Origin: Dama dama
Lineage: Eukaryota; Chordata; Mammalia; Artiodactyla; Cervidae
DNA length: 64,000 nt
Assembly (NCBI RefSeq): GCF_033118175.1
Contig: NC_083688.1
Span: forward strand, 1,075,501-1,139,500
Direction: 5' to 3'
The notes below the pieces were generated by a model. It ran no database searches. It saw only the letters and a list, made by a program, of their open reading frames with translations, and was not told the origin of the DNA. The stretch's first letter is position 1; every line of letters starts with the position of its first letter. A program made the translations under genes and the position numbers. Positions 49,851-60,694 of the stretch are shown piece by piece.

Positions 49851-51804
49851 CGGCTTCCAGGCCGAGAAAGGGTCGGGGGGAGGCAGGTCAGTCTCATCCG
49901 CAGTGCCGCCTCCCTCGGTCCCGGCCTCCTCTTCACATGCGCACACCAGTTTCTGCGGCCTTTTGGAGACGGATCATCATCTGATGGGCTTGGAGCCTTT
50001 AGAGCTGGCTGCTGCAGGCGGGGCTTCTCACTGTCTGTAGGGTTGTGGGAGGGACCTTCCTTCCCCCGCCAGCCTGGGCCTGGGGGCCTGGAGGGACTGG
50101 GGTCCAGCCCCGCTCCTGGCGCCAGCTCCCTGCCCCTCCCACTTCACGTCCCCGCTTGGTTTGAGTTCTCAGGGCTGAGTGATTCGGGCAGGCCTGATGC
50201 CCTAGGAGATTTGGGTCATAAGCAGGTGAATATGAACCATAGAATCCACTCCTGGGGAAAACCTGTCTGGGCTGGCTGTCTGGAGGAGAGCCAGGTTCTG
50301 AGCTCCCGCCCAGCTGAGGGTCGGGACGGGCGAGCGCCCTGCTGCGGAGGAGAGGGCACGTGCTCCGTCCCCGTGACCGCGTTCGCCTGACGCTCCTGTC
50401 CCGCACTCGGTCAGCAGCGCTGTGTCTGCTTTAGAGTGGGGAGGAAACAGGCTCGGCAAAGGCGGGAGGTCTGCCTAGGTTTGCACAGCCGAGGGCGGGG
50501 GTGGGGGGGGCGCCTGGAGCTGGGCCCAGAGGGTCTCCCGGCAAAGCCATGCTTTCTTCTTGCTGGGCCCCCAGTAGTTTCTCAGCTTTTCCGGGGGCCA
50601 CGCCAATGTGCTGAGGTTTGCTCTCTGGCTCCTCTGAGCCGGGGCCTCAGTGTCTCCTTTTGCCATGTGGGAGCAGGCTGGCGTGGGGTCCCTGGCAGGC
50701 AGGACTGGGCCCAGGACACCCGAATGCAGTGATTCTGCAGGTAGGATCCCAGGGAGCTCTCCTGGGGTCTGGGCGGGGCTGTGGAACTGACCGCCCAGCC
50801 AATCAGTAAGCCTTCTCTTGGGGACCCTGTACAAGGGGGACACCCAGGGCCCCCCATCCCTGTCCCCCGGGAGCTGACCCGCAGGCAGGGATGAGGACGT
50901 AGGAGCGGGGCTTCGGGAGCTCGTCGTGCTGGCTGTGTGGGCGCGGGCAGTGCCCTGCCTGGCCTAGCTTCCACGGCTGCCTCTGACAGATGGGAGCCAT
51001 GCCTCATGCCTCATCGGGCCATCGTGACGGGGGTGAGGCTGTTCCCAAAGCTCCTGGTGGCATTGGTGCTCAGCTGCCCGCCCTCCTCAGGTCCTCAGAG
51101 AGTGACCTGCAGGTCTGAGAGGGGCTTCCTGGCGATGCCCGCAGCCCTGGAGCGTGGGGTCGTCCTGCAGGCATCGGGGGTGGGGCGGAAGAGGGTCCGC
51201 TCCGCAGCGGGACGGGGCGATGTGGGTCAAGCTTTGTCCAGGCGGGAGCGGGAGGCTGCCTCTGGCTTGGTCCTCCCCACTCTCCACCCCCTACCTCCCA
51301 GCCCCGTGGGCAGCGGCAGCCCCAGACCCTTGGCCCTTCTCCCAGACCAGACAGTCAGAGCGTGGGAGAGGAAGTGACTTGTCCTGCGCTGGTGGGAGTT
51401 GGTGGCAGAGCCCGCCTGACCCCTCGCCCGAGGCCCACGGGTCCTGACGCTGCTCCGTCAGTTGCTGGGGTCGCGGCCGCCCAGCCTGCCCCGGAGCCAG
51501 CTGTGACCCGGATATTCTGGGCCGCGTGACTCACAGGCTGGCCCTGCCTCCGCCAGCATGCTTCGGGTGTTCCTTTCTTTGCTTTTCCTTAATAAGGTCT
51601 CCCGTGGCGCTGGCCTGTGCTTTCTCGGGGCCCGGAGGGGCGGTGGCTTTTGCCCTGGGAAACGTGTCCTGCAGGGGTGGGGCTGCTGGACATTTGGGCT
51701 CACAGCTGGGGGAGTTTGGAGGGCGGTGGGCAGAGGCTCACTGCTCTCTGACTGCCTGACTTCGGGAGGTCACTGTGCTTCTCTGAGCGCCCGCTTTCTG
51801 GCTC
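49851..51804. other. Unassigned GC-rich sequence
   Basis: No exon or confident repeat in nearly 2 kb. Weak antisense MIR-like traces occur at 50430-50480 and 51340-51420. Frames of 135-146 codons on both strands are unsupported. Confidence 0.4.
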
Positions 51805-51905
51805 GGTTCAGTCCCACCCACATTTATTGAACCCCTGTTGGCAGCCAGGTGTGGCGCTAGGCATTTTGGTGAGAGCAGTGAGCAGACTCAGCCGCTGTCC
51901 TCTGG
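51805..51905. repeat. Ancient mammalian repeat, unnamed family, short copy
   Basis: 'CCCACATTTATTGAACCCCT', 'GTGTGGCGCTAGGCATTTTG' and 'CGCTGTCCTCTGGGAGCCTC'. Confidence 0.5.
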
Positions 51906-52456
51906 GAGCCTCGAGAGAGAGCGGCCCGTCCTGTGGGGACCCGGCTGGTCCATCCCGAAGCTCACACGAAGCCCCGCACCCGGCTCCTGGTCCTACTAGA
52001 AGCTCAGCAATCCAGTGAGTCTAAGTTTGAGTCCCTGCCAGTGAGAGCAGCCGCTGGGCTTCCCTGTCAATTCCTGTCGCTTCGATTTCACACTTGTGAG
52101 CAGGAAAGCGCAGGACCTAATTCTGGAGGGACAGCCTTGATCATCCATGCACATGGGCAATGTGCGTCAGCATCCCCGGGGTGAGCTGAACCTGCCATGT
52201 TCCCCCGAGTGCCCTGACCTTGGCGAGGAGGATGTGCAAGCCAGGTCACATCCCAGGCCGTTCACCCCCGGAGTGCAGTGGGCACCCAAGAAGTGTGTGC
52301 TGAGCTCAAGAGGGGGACAGTGCCAGCCTGGGACACCTCCTGGTGATCAACACTCGGAAGGAGGGCCAGCTTATAAGCGTCCACAAAGCAGGGAGGAGCC
52401 TTGTCCTGGGAAACTCCACAGGACGGAACGAGGGCAGGCTTAGACCTTTCTAATGG
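51906..52456. other. Unassigned sequence
   Basis: Nothing recognised. Confidence 0.35.
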
Positions 52457-52607
52457 GAGAGCACCGTGGTGGTTCAGATGGTAAAGAGTCTGCCTGCAAC
52501 GCGGGAGACCCAGGTTCAATCCCTGGGTTGGAAAGATCCCTGGAGAAGGAAATGGCAACCCGCTCCAGTATCTGGTCTGGAAAATCCCATGGACAAGGAG
52601 CCTGCCC
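52457..52607 (+). repeat. Bov-tA SINE, 3'-truncated
   Basis: 'GTGGTTCAGATGGTAAAGAG' to 'GAAAATCCCATGGACAAGGA'. The final 50 or so bases of the core are missing. Confidence 0.92.
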
Positions 52608-53124
52608 TGAGGAGGTCCAGCCAGGCTGGGCCTGATGTCTGGTGGCCCTCCGCCCAGCAGAGGGGAGGGCGCTGGCTGGTACCTGGCAGGCACAGTGGGG
52701 CCCGAGTCTCGGCCGTCCCTGCCCGGGGGTCTGCTCCAGCGCTGGCCTGGGGGCTGAAGGGGTGAGAGTGAGACCCTGGTCTCTCAGGAAGCTGCCCGCC
52801 CTCAGCCCCCAGCTGGTTCCCGGTGAGGATGCTCAGCGAGACTTCCTGTGTTTGCATCCCGCTGCCTCAGGAGGGGCTCTGCTGGGGGCAGCGTGGCTAG
52901 ACCCCTCGCCAGGTCCCCTGGCCGGAGCACTCTGTTTACCCGTCCCCCAGTTTCTCCTCTTGATGTGCTGCCCGGGGGGCCCCCGTCCTCCCGGCGCCCC
53001 CCGAGTGGGGTCCTCCCGGTCCCGCCCGCTCACCTGAGTGCTTCCCAGAGCAGGCAGCCCTGCTCGAGGCTGAGGACGAAGCCGTGACCGTCCCGGGGGC
53101 TCCAGGCAGAGCCCTGCAGCCTGG
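52608..53124. other. Unassigned GC-rich sequence
   Basis: Nothing recognised. Confidence 0.35.
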
Positions 53125-53335
53125 GATCCAAGCCCAGCTCCCCCATGTGTTGGCTGCGTGACCTTGAGCCCTTTCTTACCCTGTCTGTGCCTCTGTTGCC
53201 CAGTCTGTAAAATGGGGATGGGAATAGTTCCTCTCTCAAAAGGTTGTTACAAAGACTGACGTGATCATAGGAGTGAAGGGCTTGGAATCGCTCTGGGCCC
53301 TTAGCAGGAATAACTGCGTGTTAGGTGTTGTGACG
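53125..53335 (+). repeat. MIR SINE, near full length
   Basis: 'GTTGGCTGCGTGACCTTGAG', 'CCCAGTCTGTAAAATGGGGA' and 'AAAAGGTTGTTACAAAGACT'. Confidence 0.9.
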
Positions 53336-54267
53336 CTGATTTTGGTACTCGCTCCTTGATGGCACCGGGCCTAGTGCCTGGGCCCTGGATTTCACGCACT
53401 AAGTACTGCCTTCAGGGATGAGCTCCTGGGCCAGGTCACTGGGGAGAGGTGAGTCAGGGCCGAGGAGGGGCCCCTGACTCCCACTGAAGCCCCCTTTCCA
53501 CCTCCCTCCCTCCTTCCCTCCTGCTCCGGGGCATGCAGAGATGAACTGTATGTGGTTTCGCTCACTGTTTCAAGGAGCATCACCCCCCGTCTGTGTTCAG
53601 GGCCAGTCCCAGGAGGCCCCCAGGCCCCCAGGTCTCCCCGCAGAAGCCCCCCACCTGCTTTCGAACCGTGGGGCCCATTCGGTTCACCTTCCCCTGCTGG
53701 ACTGTGAGTCCGAGGGCTTGGGCCGGTGTCCATCTTTCTCAGCACCGTGCCAGCCCAGCGGGGCCGCGCCTGCACCCAGCTCGCTGAAGGTGCTTGGTGA
53801 ATAAGCCGTGTGCTCGGCTAGGCTCAGGGTCAGAGGGGAGGGGGGTCTCGCCCCGACCCGGGACAGCGCTCTGTCTAGTGGTTTTTTTGTGAAACTGGAG
53901 GTGGCTGCTAGGTGCTGGAAACAGCGCTGGCTGCTGAGCCAGGGAGGGGGTAAGCCATGGTCCCCTCTTTGAAGAGGCTGCCCTCTCTCCCCCCTTCCTG
54001 CCCCCTGCCCACTTCCTGTATTCCGGATGCCATGCCAGGTGGTGGAGGCACACAGGGAAGCAGGCCATGGTCTCTGCTCCAAGATCCATGAAAACAGTGC
54101 AGGTCCTTTAGAGACTTGGAGCCTGGTACTATCTGCCATGGAATCTGGTGGCGGTGATTTTGGTCTCTGTGTCCCTGTGACTGATAGCAATAAGACGACC
54201 CTGAATTAACAGGCCAGGGTCTGCTCTGATCCTCAGAGGACTTGACCAGATGCCCCGTGACCAGGGT
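53336..54267. other. Unassigned sequence
   Basis: Contains CCTCCCTCCCTCCTTCCCTC at about 53500-53520. The minus frames of up to 268 codons here cross an A/T tract and a MER20 and are not genes. Confidence 0.4.
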
Positions 54268-54470
54268 TTTCCGTCTTCGCCCTGTTGACGCCGGAGCTGG
54301 ACGATTCTCTGTTGCGGGGCCGAGCTGTGCGGAGATCCCTGGCCTCTGCCCTGGGCATGCCACTCGCCTCCCCCGCCCTCCCAGCTGTGACAATGCAAAT
54401 GCCTCGAGATGTTGCCGCATGTCCCTGGGGGGCAAAGTCATCCCTGTGGAGAACCACTGCCTTAGCTGGA
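54268..54470 (-). mobile_element. MER20 DNA transposon fossil, antisense
   Basis: Antisense MER20 wording: 'CTGGACGATTCTCTGTTGCG', 'GATCCCTGGCCTCTGCCCTG', 'TCGAGATGTTGCCGCATGTC' and 'CCCTGTGGAGAACCACTGCC'. Confidence 0.78.
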
Positions 54471-54921
54471 TCTGTGAAAATGTAATTGTGTAAGCCAAAT
54501 GGAATGGAAAATTTGAAATCCAATACTGCCTCCCTCCAAAAAAAGCAAAAGAGGAAAGAAAAAAAAAAAAAAAAAAGCGCCCACAACATCCCGTATTCCT
54601 TGGGTTTGGCTTAAAATCCAAACATCCTTTGGGAGGTGGGAGGGCCCTTGGAGGCTGGAGCAGTTGTGAGCTTTGGCCCAGAGGCAGAGCCTCTGGCGAA
54701 ATGGACGGGGCCATCGCCAGGCCCAGTCCTCTTGTCCCAAGCAGCTACGATGTAGGACAGGTCGTCCAGTGACCGCGTGGAGTCCCTGGGGCCAGCATCA
54801 ATCCTTGGAGAGTTGAGCTGGAGTGTTGGGCTGTTGTGCTCAATCCCAGTTAAGCCCTGGTGTTCTCCGCCACCCCACGGGCGTGGCCTGGTGTGTAACG
54901 TGTGTGACATATGCCTGCGTG
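54471..54921. other. Unassigned sequence with an A-rich tract
   Basis: The A tract at 54537-54578 has no attached SINE body that I can recognise. Confidence 0.35.
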
Positions 54922-55138
54922 CACATGTCAGCCGCTCAGTCGTCTCCAAGCCTTGGCGACCCCACGGGCTATGTCCCGCCAGGCTCCTCTGTCCATGGGA
55001 TTTTTCAGGCCAGAGTACTGGAGTGGGTTGCCATTTTCCTCTTCCAGGGGATCTTTTCCACTCGGGTCGAACCTGCATCTCTTGGGTCTCCTGCATCGCA
55101 GGCGGATTCTTTGCCTGCTGAGCCATCGGGGAAGCCCG
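54922..55138 (-). repeat. Bov-tA SINE, antisense, diverged
   Basis: 'GTCAGCCGCTCAGTCGTCTC' to 'GCTGAGCCATCGGGGAAGCC'. Confidence 0.92.
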
Positions 55139-55323
55139 TAATGATGGATTTGTGTGATTGTTTAGCATCTGCCTGCCTGTGAGGTTGTGGACTTCAGGGA
55201 GGCAGGAACCGAATCCCCAGAACCTTACATGGAACCTGGCATGTGGCAGTGCTCAGTCAGTTTTTGTGGAATGATTAAAAGATATTGTTGGGTGGATCCA
55301 GAGAGATAAAGACTGGCTTTCCT
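55139..55323. other. Short unassigned gap
   Basis: 'ACATGGAACCTGGCATGTGG' near 55228 hints at an old MIR end. Confidence 0.35.
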
Positions 55324-55465
55324 GGGAACTTCCCTGCTGGTCCAGTAGTTAAGAACCCACCTCCCAGTGCAGGGGCTGTTAGGGAACTAAGGTCCCGCCT
55401 GCCTCGGGGCAACTAAATCACAACAAAGACCAGCTAGGCTAAAAAAAAAAAAACAAAAACACAAA
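55324..55465 (+). repeat. CHR-type SINE with poly(A)
   Basis: 'GAACTTCCCTGCTGGTCCAG', 'GGGAACTAAGGTCCCGCCTG' and a 13-base A run. Confidence 0.87.
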
Positions 55466-56245
55466 AGCAGAACCCTGGCTTTCCCACCCTCCCCTTGAAC
55501 TCTATTAGGTCCCCGGGGGAGGGCATGGGGCCTGGAGGCAGGCCTAACATGCGTGGCACACACATGGAAGGTGGGCCCCTCATCACTCCCTTCCCGGTTT
55601 GCATCCTCATGGGAAAGGAGATGCTGTCTCTGCCCCTGACCAACTCCTTGGCCACAGGACAGACCTCGGGTGAACCTGGCGGGCGGCTCAGCCTTGGCAG
55701 GGAACGTACAGGTGTCTGTGCTTGCGTCCAGCCCGCCCCCCACGCCAGTGTGGCGTTGTGGGGCACCTGTTCGGTCTGCCGGCTGCAAGCAGGGAAGAGA
55801 GCCCTGGGTCCTGGAGCCCTGGGTCCTGCCTGCCCAGGTCCATCTCTTCCTGCAGGTCAGCTGAGGATTCTTCTGATACAGTGTCAGGTGACAGCCATGG
55901 GGAGGCCGCGGCGGGGGGAGTCGCTGTGAGCTTGTTGGCTGGAGGGGGCTTGCTCTCCCTGAGTTTAGCAGAAGGCATTTGAGCTCAAGCGAGGGAAGCA
56001 GCCTGATACCTGCAGCTCTCTGCAGGCTGTCTCCGGCCAGGCTGCTTTGCATAACGGCCGCTCCGCAGCGGGCTGCGAGGCTGCCCCGCCCCGCGACCGT
56101 GGCGTCCAGGCGGCTGGATGGCCTCCCTGGCGTCACACACTGGGTTTCGGTGGTCGCCATGTTTCACCTGAACTGAGGAAACTCAGCCTCGCTGTTTCCT
56201 TTGGGGTCTTCTTCTCCCCTAACTGTGACCTCCCTTTCTGGAATC
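55466..56245. other. Unassigned GC-rich sequence
   Basis: GCCCTGGGTCCTG is duplicated in tandem at 55801-55828. The 257-codon minus frame (55387-56160) reads through the CHR tail and lacks domains. Confidence 0.4.
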
Positions 56246-56414
56246 TTCACCTTTTTTATTTGGCTGTGCCTGGTCTGTGCAGCACACAGGGTCTTCGCTG
56301 AGGTAGGATCTTCACTGTAACACACAGAATCTAGTTCCCTGACTGGGGATCGAACCCAGGCCCCCGCACTGGGAGCAGAGCCTTTCTTAACCACTGGCCC
56401 ACCGGGGGAGTCCC
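56246..56414 (-). repeat. CHR-type SINE, antisense
   Basis: 'CTAGTTCCCTGACTGGGGAT', 'CGAACCCAGGCCCCCGCACT', and 'CCACTGGCCCACCGGGGGAG'. A 30-base internal duplication (GGTCTTCGCTGAGG / GGATCTTCACTG) lengthens it. Confidence 0.85.
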
Positions 56415-56794
56415 TGGAGTCTTGACTTGAAAAGGGGCGGGAGGCAGGTGGAAAGTTTGTGGAGCCGAGTGTTAGCCTCAGGGCCTGGCCGGGCTGTCCC
56501 CAAGCCTCAGTTTCCTCCTCTGTAAAATGGGCTGATTTGGTCCCTCGTGGGTGCCCCGCCCGCTTTGGGGCTTGGTGGGAAGACGGGCATGTCTGTGCCT
56601 CCCTGGCAGGTGCGGAGGACAGGGAGCTCCTGGAACACACTCACATCTTCCGTGCGGGAGGCTGTGGCACGTAGTTAAAGGGGCGGCTTGAATCTTAGGG
56701 CTGAGACCTCTGGGTCCCCTGGAGCTCTGCATGGCGCATTTCAGGAGACCCCAGATGCTGCCCAGATAGCTTGCCTCACCTTGCTGGGGTGGGC
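56415..56794 (+). repeat. Weak MIR fragment and unassigned sequence
   Basis: 'CCAAGCCTCAGTTTCCTCCT' and 'CTGTAAAATGGGCTGATTTG' near 56500-56540 are a MIR core. The rest is unassigned. Confidence 0.55.
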
Positions 56795-56812
56795 GGAGCT
56801 ATTTTTAGCTCC
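56795..56812. promoter_or_regulatory. Symmetrical MEF2-like site
   Basis: GGAGCTATTTTTAGCTCC contains CTATTTTTAG (56799-56808), a full match to the MEF2 consensus YTAWWWWTAR. It is centred in perfect 7-base inverted arms (GGAGCTA / TAGCTCC). Confidence 0.5.
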
Positions 56813-57369
56813 GAGTTCTGCGCGGGTTATTTCTTCCTGCCCAGAGCTCTCTCCGGGACAAGTGACAGCCTCTTCGCTGAGGGAGGCAGAGCTTGGGCCA
56901 GAAGAAGAGGCTGGAGTCAGAGTGGACCCCTGTGGGCCTCGACCGGGAGGCTCCCTCCACGCGGGCAGACTGCCCGTGGGGGCTGTGTGGCCCTTCCCGG
57001 GGTGCCAGGGCCCCTCACCTGCCCGCCAGAGCGGCCGAGGGCTGCAGCCTCTCTCCCGGCCACGTGCTCCGGACTCACCGGAGCAAGAACCTGGTCTTTG
57101 GGGAGCGAGCTTGTAACAATAGTCCCACCCACCCCACCCCTCGTCTGATCACCGCCTGGCGCAGGGGCCCGGGCCTCTTCCCAGATGGGTTTGGGGAGCT
57201 GCCTCCTGCACGGCTTGGCCCTGCGTCTGTCTGTGCAGTTCTCTGGGGAGGGGCCGTCCTGGCTGAGGCTGGGTGCGGGCGGGCCTGGCGTGGGGCCCCC
57301 TGGGCCTCGGCCACCTCCTCCCTGCCCCTGAGGGTGGCTTTGGGGCTGGCGTGGACCGGCCTTCCTCAC
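56813..57369. other. Unassigned GC-rich sequence
   Basis: The 165-codon + frame at 56893-57390 overlaps an open minus frame; no domain or exon context. Confidence 0.35.
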
Positions 57370-58658
57370 TCACAAGCCAGTGTGTGTTGAGGTCTGCTGT
57401 GTGCCAGGCGCTGCCCCAGGGCCGTGGATGGAGTGGTGGACGTAAACGATTATGTCCACATTTTGGGCCAGTGTGGGCAGCTGGATATATAGACACCTGG
57501 AGCTGTTGAACGCCATGAAGACGGGGGGAGCAGAGGCAGAGGAAATGGTGTGCTGAGGGCATGCGTGTGCTGTTTTCAGAAGCGGGTGCTTGGAGGGCGC
57601 CTCTGACAGTGGCCTTGGAGCAGAGCCCCGAGGAGCTGCAGGAGTTGGCCATGAGTACAACCGGGGAAGAGTGTTTCAGGCAGAGGAACCAGCCGCTGCA
57701 GGGCTTCTCTGGTGGGCCAGTGGTTAAGGATCCACCTGCCAAGGCAGGAGACACGGGTTCGATCCCTGGACCGGGACGATCCCACGTGCCGTGGAGCAGC
57801 GAAGCCTGTGCTCCGTGATGTTGACCCTGTGCTCTGGAGCCCGGGACGACAGCTGCTGAGCCCGTACACCCTAGAGCGCGTGCTGCAGCAGAGAAGCCAC
57901 CCCAGTGAGCAGCCCGCTCACGGCAGGGAAGAGGAGATCCAGGCAGCAGTGAAGACCCGGCGCGGCCAAGAGCAAGCAGACGACGCTGTCAGTGCGGAGT
58001 CCCCGAGGTAGGGCGTTTGGGAGCCTGCACGGCAGTCCTGGTGACTCTGGTAGAAAAGCTATGGAGAGAGGTAGGGTTTTAGGTCAGGGAGGGCAGGGAG
58101 GCACTCATCAGGTGGGGTCTAGTAGGCCAAGGTGAGGAGCCCAGCTTCCACTCTGAATGAAGTGGGCGTTTGAGGGTTTGAGCAGAGGAGTGACCTGCCT
58201 GCTGGCTGAGAAGAGAGTGTGTCGGGCGAGGGGTGAAGGGGCAGCGGGAGACCCGTCAGGGGCTGTGCTGATGGCCCTCGAGGTGATGGCACTTTGGGGG
58301 GAGGCAGGGGTGGAAGGGGGAGTGGCCAGAAGTGGTCAGATTCTGGACGCGTCTGGAAGGCAGAGCCGCCGAGGTTGGCGGATGGGTGGCACGTAGGTGT
58401 GAGAGGCAGAGCGGCCGGGGATGGGCCCGAGGGGTCAGCCTGTGCCCCTGGCCAGCCGGATCTGCCGCCAGGTGAGGTGGGATGCTTGGGAGCAGGGAGG
58501 GCGGCACTCAGGAGCTTGGTGGGATGTCACGTTCCAGATGCCCCGTAGACCGTGGAGTGGACCTGCTGAGCAGGCGTACTCTAGGCAGAAGTCTGGAGCT
58601 CCTGGGGAGGTCAGGCTGGCGGTGTCAGCGCAGAGATGGTCTTTAAAACCACAGAAAT
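57370..58658. repeat. Ancient mammalian repeat, unnamed family, longest copy
   Basis: In order: 'GCTGTGTGCCAGGCGCTGCC', 'GTGTTTCAGGCAGAGGAACC', 'TTTGAGCAGAGGAG' followed by 'TGACCTGCCTGCTGGCTGAG', and 'AGAAGTGGTCAGATTCTGGA'. A long CHR SINE interrupts it. Confidence 0.55.
57697..57988 (+). repeat. Long CHR-type SINE, full length
   Basis: 'GGGCTTCTCTGGTGGGCCAG', 'ACACGGGTTCGATCCCTGGA', 'GCAGAGAAGCCACCCCAGTG' and 'GAAGACCCGGCGCGGCCAAG'. It has the complete long CHR structure and lies inside the unnamed old repeat. Confidence 0.87.
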
Positions 58659-58700
58659 GGGAATTTCCTGGTGGTCCAGTGGCTAAGGCTCCAAGTGGCC
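58659..58700 (+). repeat. CHR-type SINE head fragment
   Basis: 'GAATTTCCTGGTGGTCCAGT' and 'GGCTAAGGCTCCAAG' only. Confidence 0.7.
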
Positions 58701-58814
58701 CAGTATCTGGAGGTCCTTGGCCCTTCCTGCAGCTTGGACCATCCGTCCTTCCGCCACCTCCAGCTCTGTCAGACTGGAGTCAGAGTCGGACTGGAGGCCT
58801 GGCGTCAGGCCCCT

Positions 58815-58900
58815 CCACTTCCTGGTCCCACCTCGTGTTCCATGGGTGACTTTGGGAAAGTTGCTTCCCCAGTGTGAACCTCAGCTTCCCCATCCATGGA
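58815..58900 (+). repeat. MIR SINE fragment
   Basis: 'TGGGTGACTTTGGGAAAGTT' and 'GAACCTCAGCTTCCCCATCC'. Confidence 0.75.
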
Positions 58901-58924
58901 AAGGAGGCAGTGAGGCTGCCTTTT

Positions 58925-59125
58925 GGGCTTCCCGGTGGCTCAGCTGGTAAAGAATCCGCCTGCAATGGGGGAGACATGGGTTCAATCCCTGGGTTGGGAG
59001 GATCCACTGGAGAAGGGAAAGGCTACCCACTCCAGTATTCTGGCCTGGAGGCTTCATGGACTATGTAGTCCATGGGGTCGCAAAGAGTCAGACACGACTG
59101 AGCGACTTTCACTTTCACTTCTTCC
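58925..59125 (+). repeat. Bov-tA SINE
   Basis: 'GGGCTTCCCGGTGGCTCAGC' to 'CGACTGAGCGACTTTCACTT'. The core has a local rearrangement around GAGGCTTCATGGACTATGTA. Confidence 0.93.
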
Positions 59126-60639
59126 AGCCTGGAAATGCTCTGCTGATAGTATGAGTGTTCTCGAGCCTCACTGGCACTGAATTGCCCACGAGGTGGGCTC
59201 GGGATGGGGAAACTGAGGCGCGGAATGTGAAAGGCTGGGGCAGAGTCCGTGCTGTGCCCTGCTGGCTTCCAAGTGTGTGTGTGCGGGGCTGCATCGCGTG
59301 GGCCGCCCAGGATGTGACCGGGGATGCAGAACGCACGATCGGCAATCTTCCACCTGGCCCTTTAGCCTGGGGCCTCCTGCCTGGACCGGCTTGCTGGGGA
59401 CGGAGGGGTTAATGTGCTGGAGGCGGGGGTGGGGGGCCTGGAGGAGGAGGAGGGGGAGGAAGAAGGGGAGGGGCTGTTCTGGGGGCTGTGCTGGCTCTGG
59501 TTTCCTAGCAACAGCCCCCATGAGTCCCTGCCGCCAGGGGCCCGGTGGGATCCTCTGCCTGGTGGCCCCCTTCGGGTGGCTGTGGAGGGGGACTGCCCCC
59601 CACCGGTCCTGCCGGGGATCCTGGACCCGGGGCACGCCCAGGAGGTCAGTGCGGGGAGTGGGGACGCTCGCCCGGGGCAGGGACAGGGCCTCCATTGTCC
59701 GAGGCTCAGCCACTGGCCAGCCTCACCCCTGCCCGCGGCAGGAAGCCCATTGAGTGGCCTGGTGCCCGGTGGGCAGGGAGCGGAGCTGGCGCTGTTGTGC
59801 CTCCCGCCCCGTCACCCCTGCCCTCGGCCACAGTCCGTCTCCGTGACGCCTGGTCCACGCTGCGATCCCGGGAGAGCCGCCCTGGCCCTCCCCGCCCGCA
59901 GCCCAGGGACTCCGCGCAGGGTGTCTGCCTCTCTGCCCCCTTTTCCTCGTCTGTTGCGGGAACCCAGCTGGGCCGACGCTGAAATGTTGAGCGGGGCGTC
60001 TGGGGCACAGCGGTGCTCAGGAGACACCTGCGACGACCACTTCCAAGGTGATCGCTGTGTGATCTTGTGGGTGGTGGGATCCCGGAGGTCAGGGCGGCAT
60101 CCCTGTGTTCGGGCAGCCTGGCCTCCGTGGAGCGATCGGCAGGATGGGGCAGTGGGAGCCCCGGGAAGGGGACTGAGGCCTGTGGAGGCCCCTCGGGCAC
60201 CGCCAGACGTCTCTCCTCCTGCACCAGCCTCTGACGGGTGACGGGAAGCAGAGGGTGAGTGCCTTCCTGCGGTCTAGCTGCGGGGGAGCTGAGGTCGCCA
60301 GCTGGGCCGTGGCCCCCCTCCTGTGGCTGGGACGTCCCAGTCCCCGGGCTCCTCGGTGAGGTGCCCTCGGCTCCGTTCCGTGAGCGTGTCTCCGTGGTGG
60401 CCTGTTTGCGGGTCCCGCTGCAGCCCCTGAGATGGAAGGAAGTGGCCAGCCTAGGGAGGGAGACAGGTCCGACGGGGCCGGTAGGCGTCCCAGGGTCACC
60501 TGTGCTGCTTGAAAACGGCCTTTCTCCGGCGGCAGATGTGAGCTCCCAGTCCAGGACTGCGAGCCGGAGCACATGGCTGGTGGGTTCTGTCCGCACCACG
60601 CGGTGCTCAGGGGCCTGCTTCTCTGACCCTCGGCCCCTG
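59126..60639. other. GC-rich sequence with long but unsupported reading frames
   Basis: A 275-codon + frame (59414-60241) and a 348-codon minus frame (59706-60752) overlap. The minus frame reads into a CHR SINE. The + frame begins with a Gly/Glu-rich GAGGAGGAGG run. GAG|GTCAGT near 59645 could act as a splice donor, but no acceptor or domain supports an exon. Confidence 0.4.
59500..59512. promoter_or_regulatory. RFX X-box-like motif
   Basis: GTTTCCTAGCAAC joins two RFX half-sites (GTTTCC and AGCAAC) with a one-base spacer. It fits the X-box pattern except for one position of the left half. There is no adjacent CpG-island promoter of the 33.6-kb type. Confidence 0.35.
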
Positions 60640-60692
60640 CCTTTGAAGCGTGGAGTCTTAACCGCCGGACCGCCAGGGAAGTGCCCCCTGCA
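60640..60692 (-). repeat. CHR-type SINE fragment, antisense
   Basis: 'GTGGAGTCTTAACCGCCGGA' and 'CCGCCAGGGAAGTGCC'. Confidence 0.75.
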
Positions 60693-60694
60693 GC

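Noticed and set aside
53908..54714. 268-codon minus frame
   Set aside because: It crosses an A-rich tract (poly-Phe) and the antisense MER20, so it is composite repeat translation.
55387..56160. 257-codon minus frame
   Set aside because: It ends in the poly(A) tail of a CHR SINE, read as poly-Phe, and has no domain.
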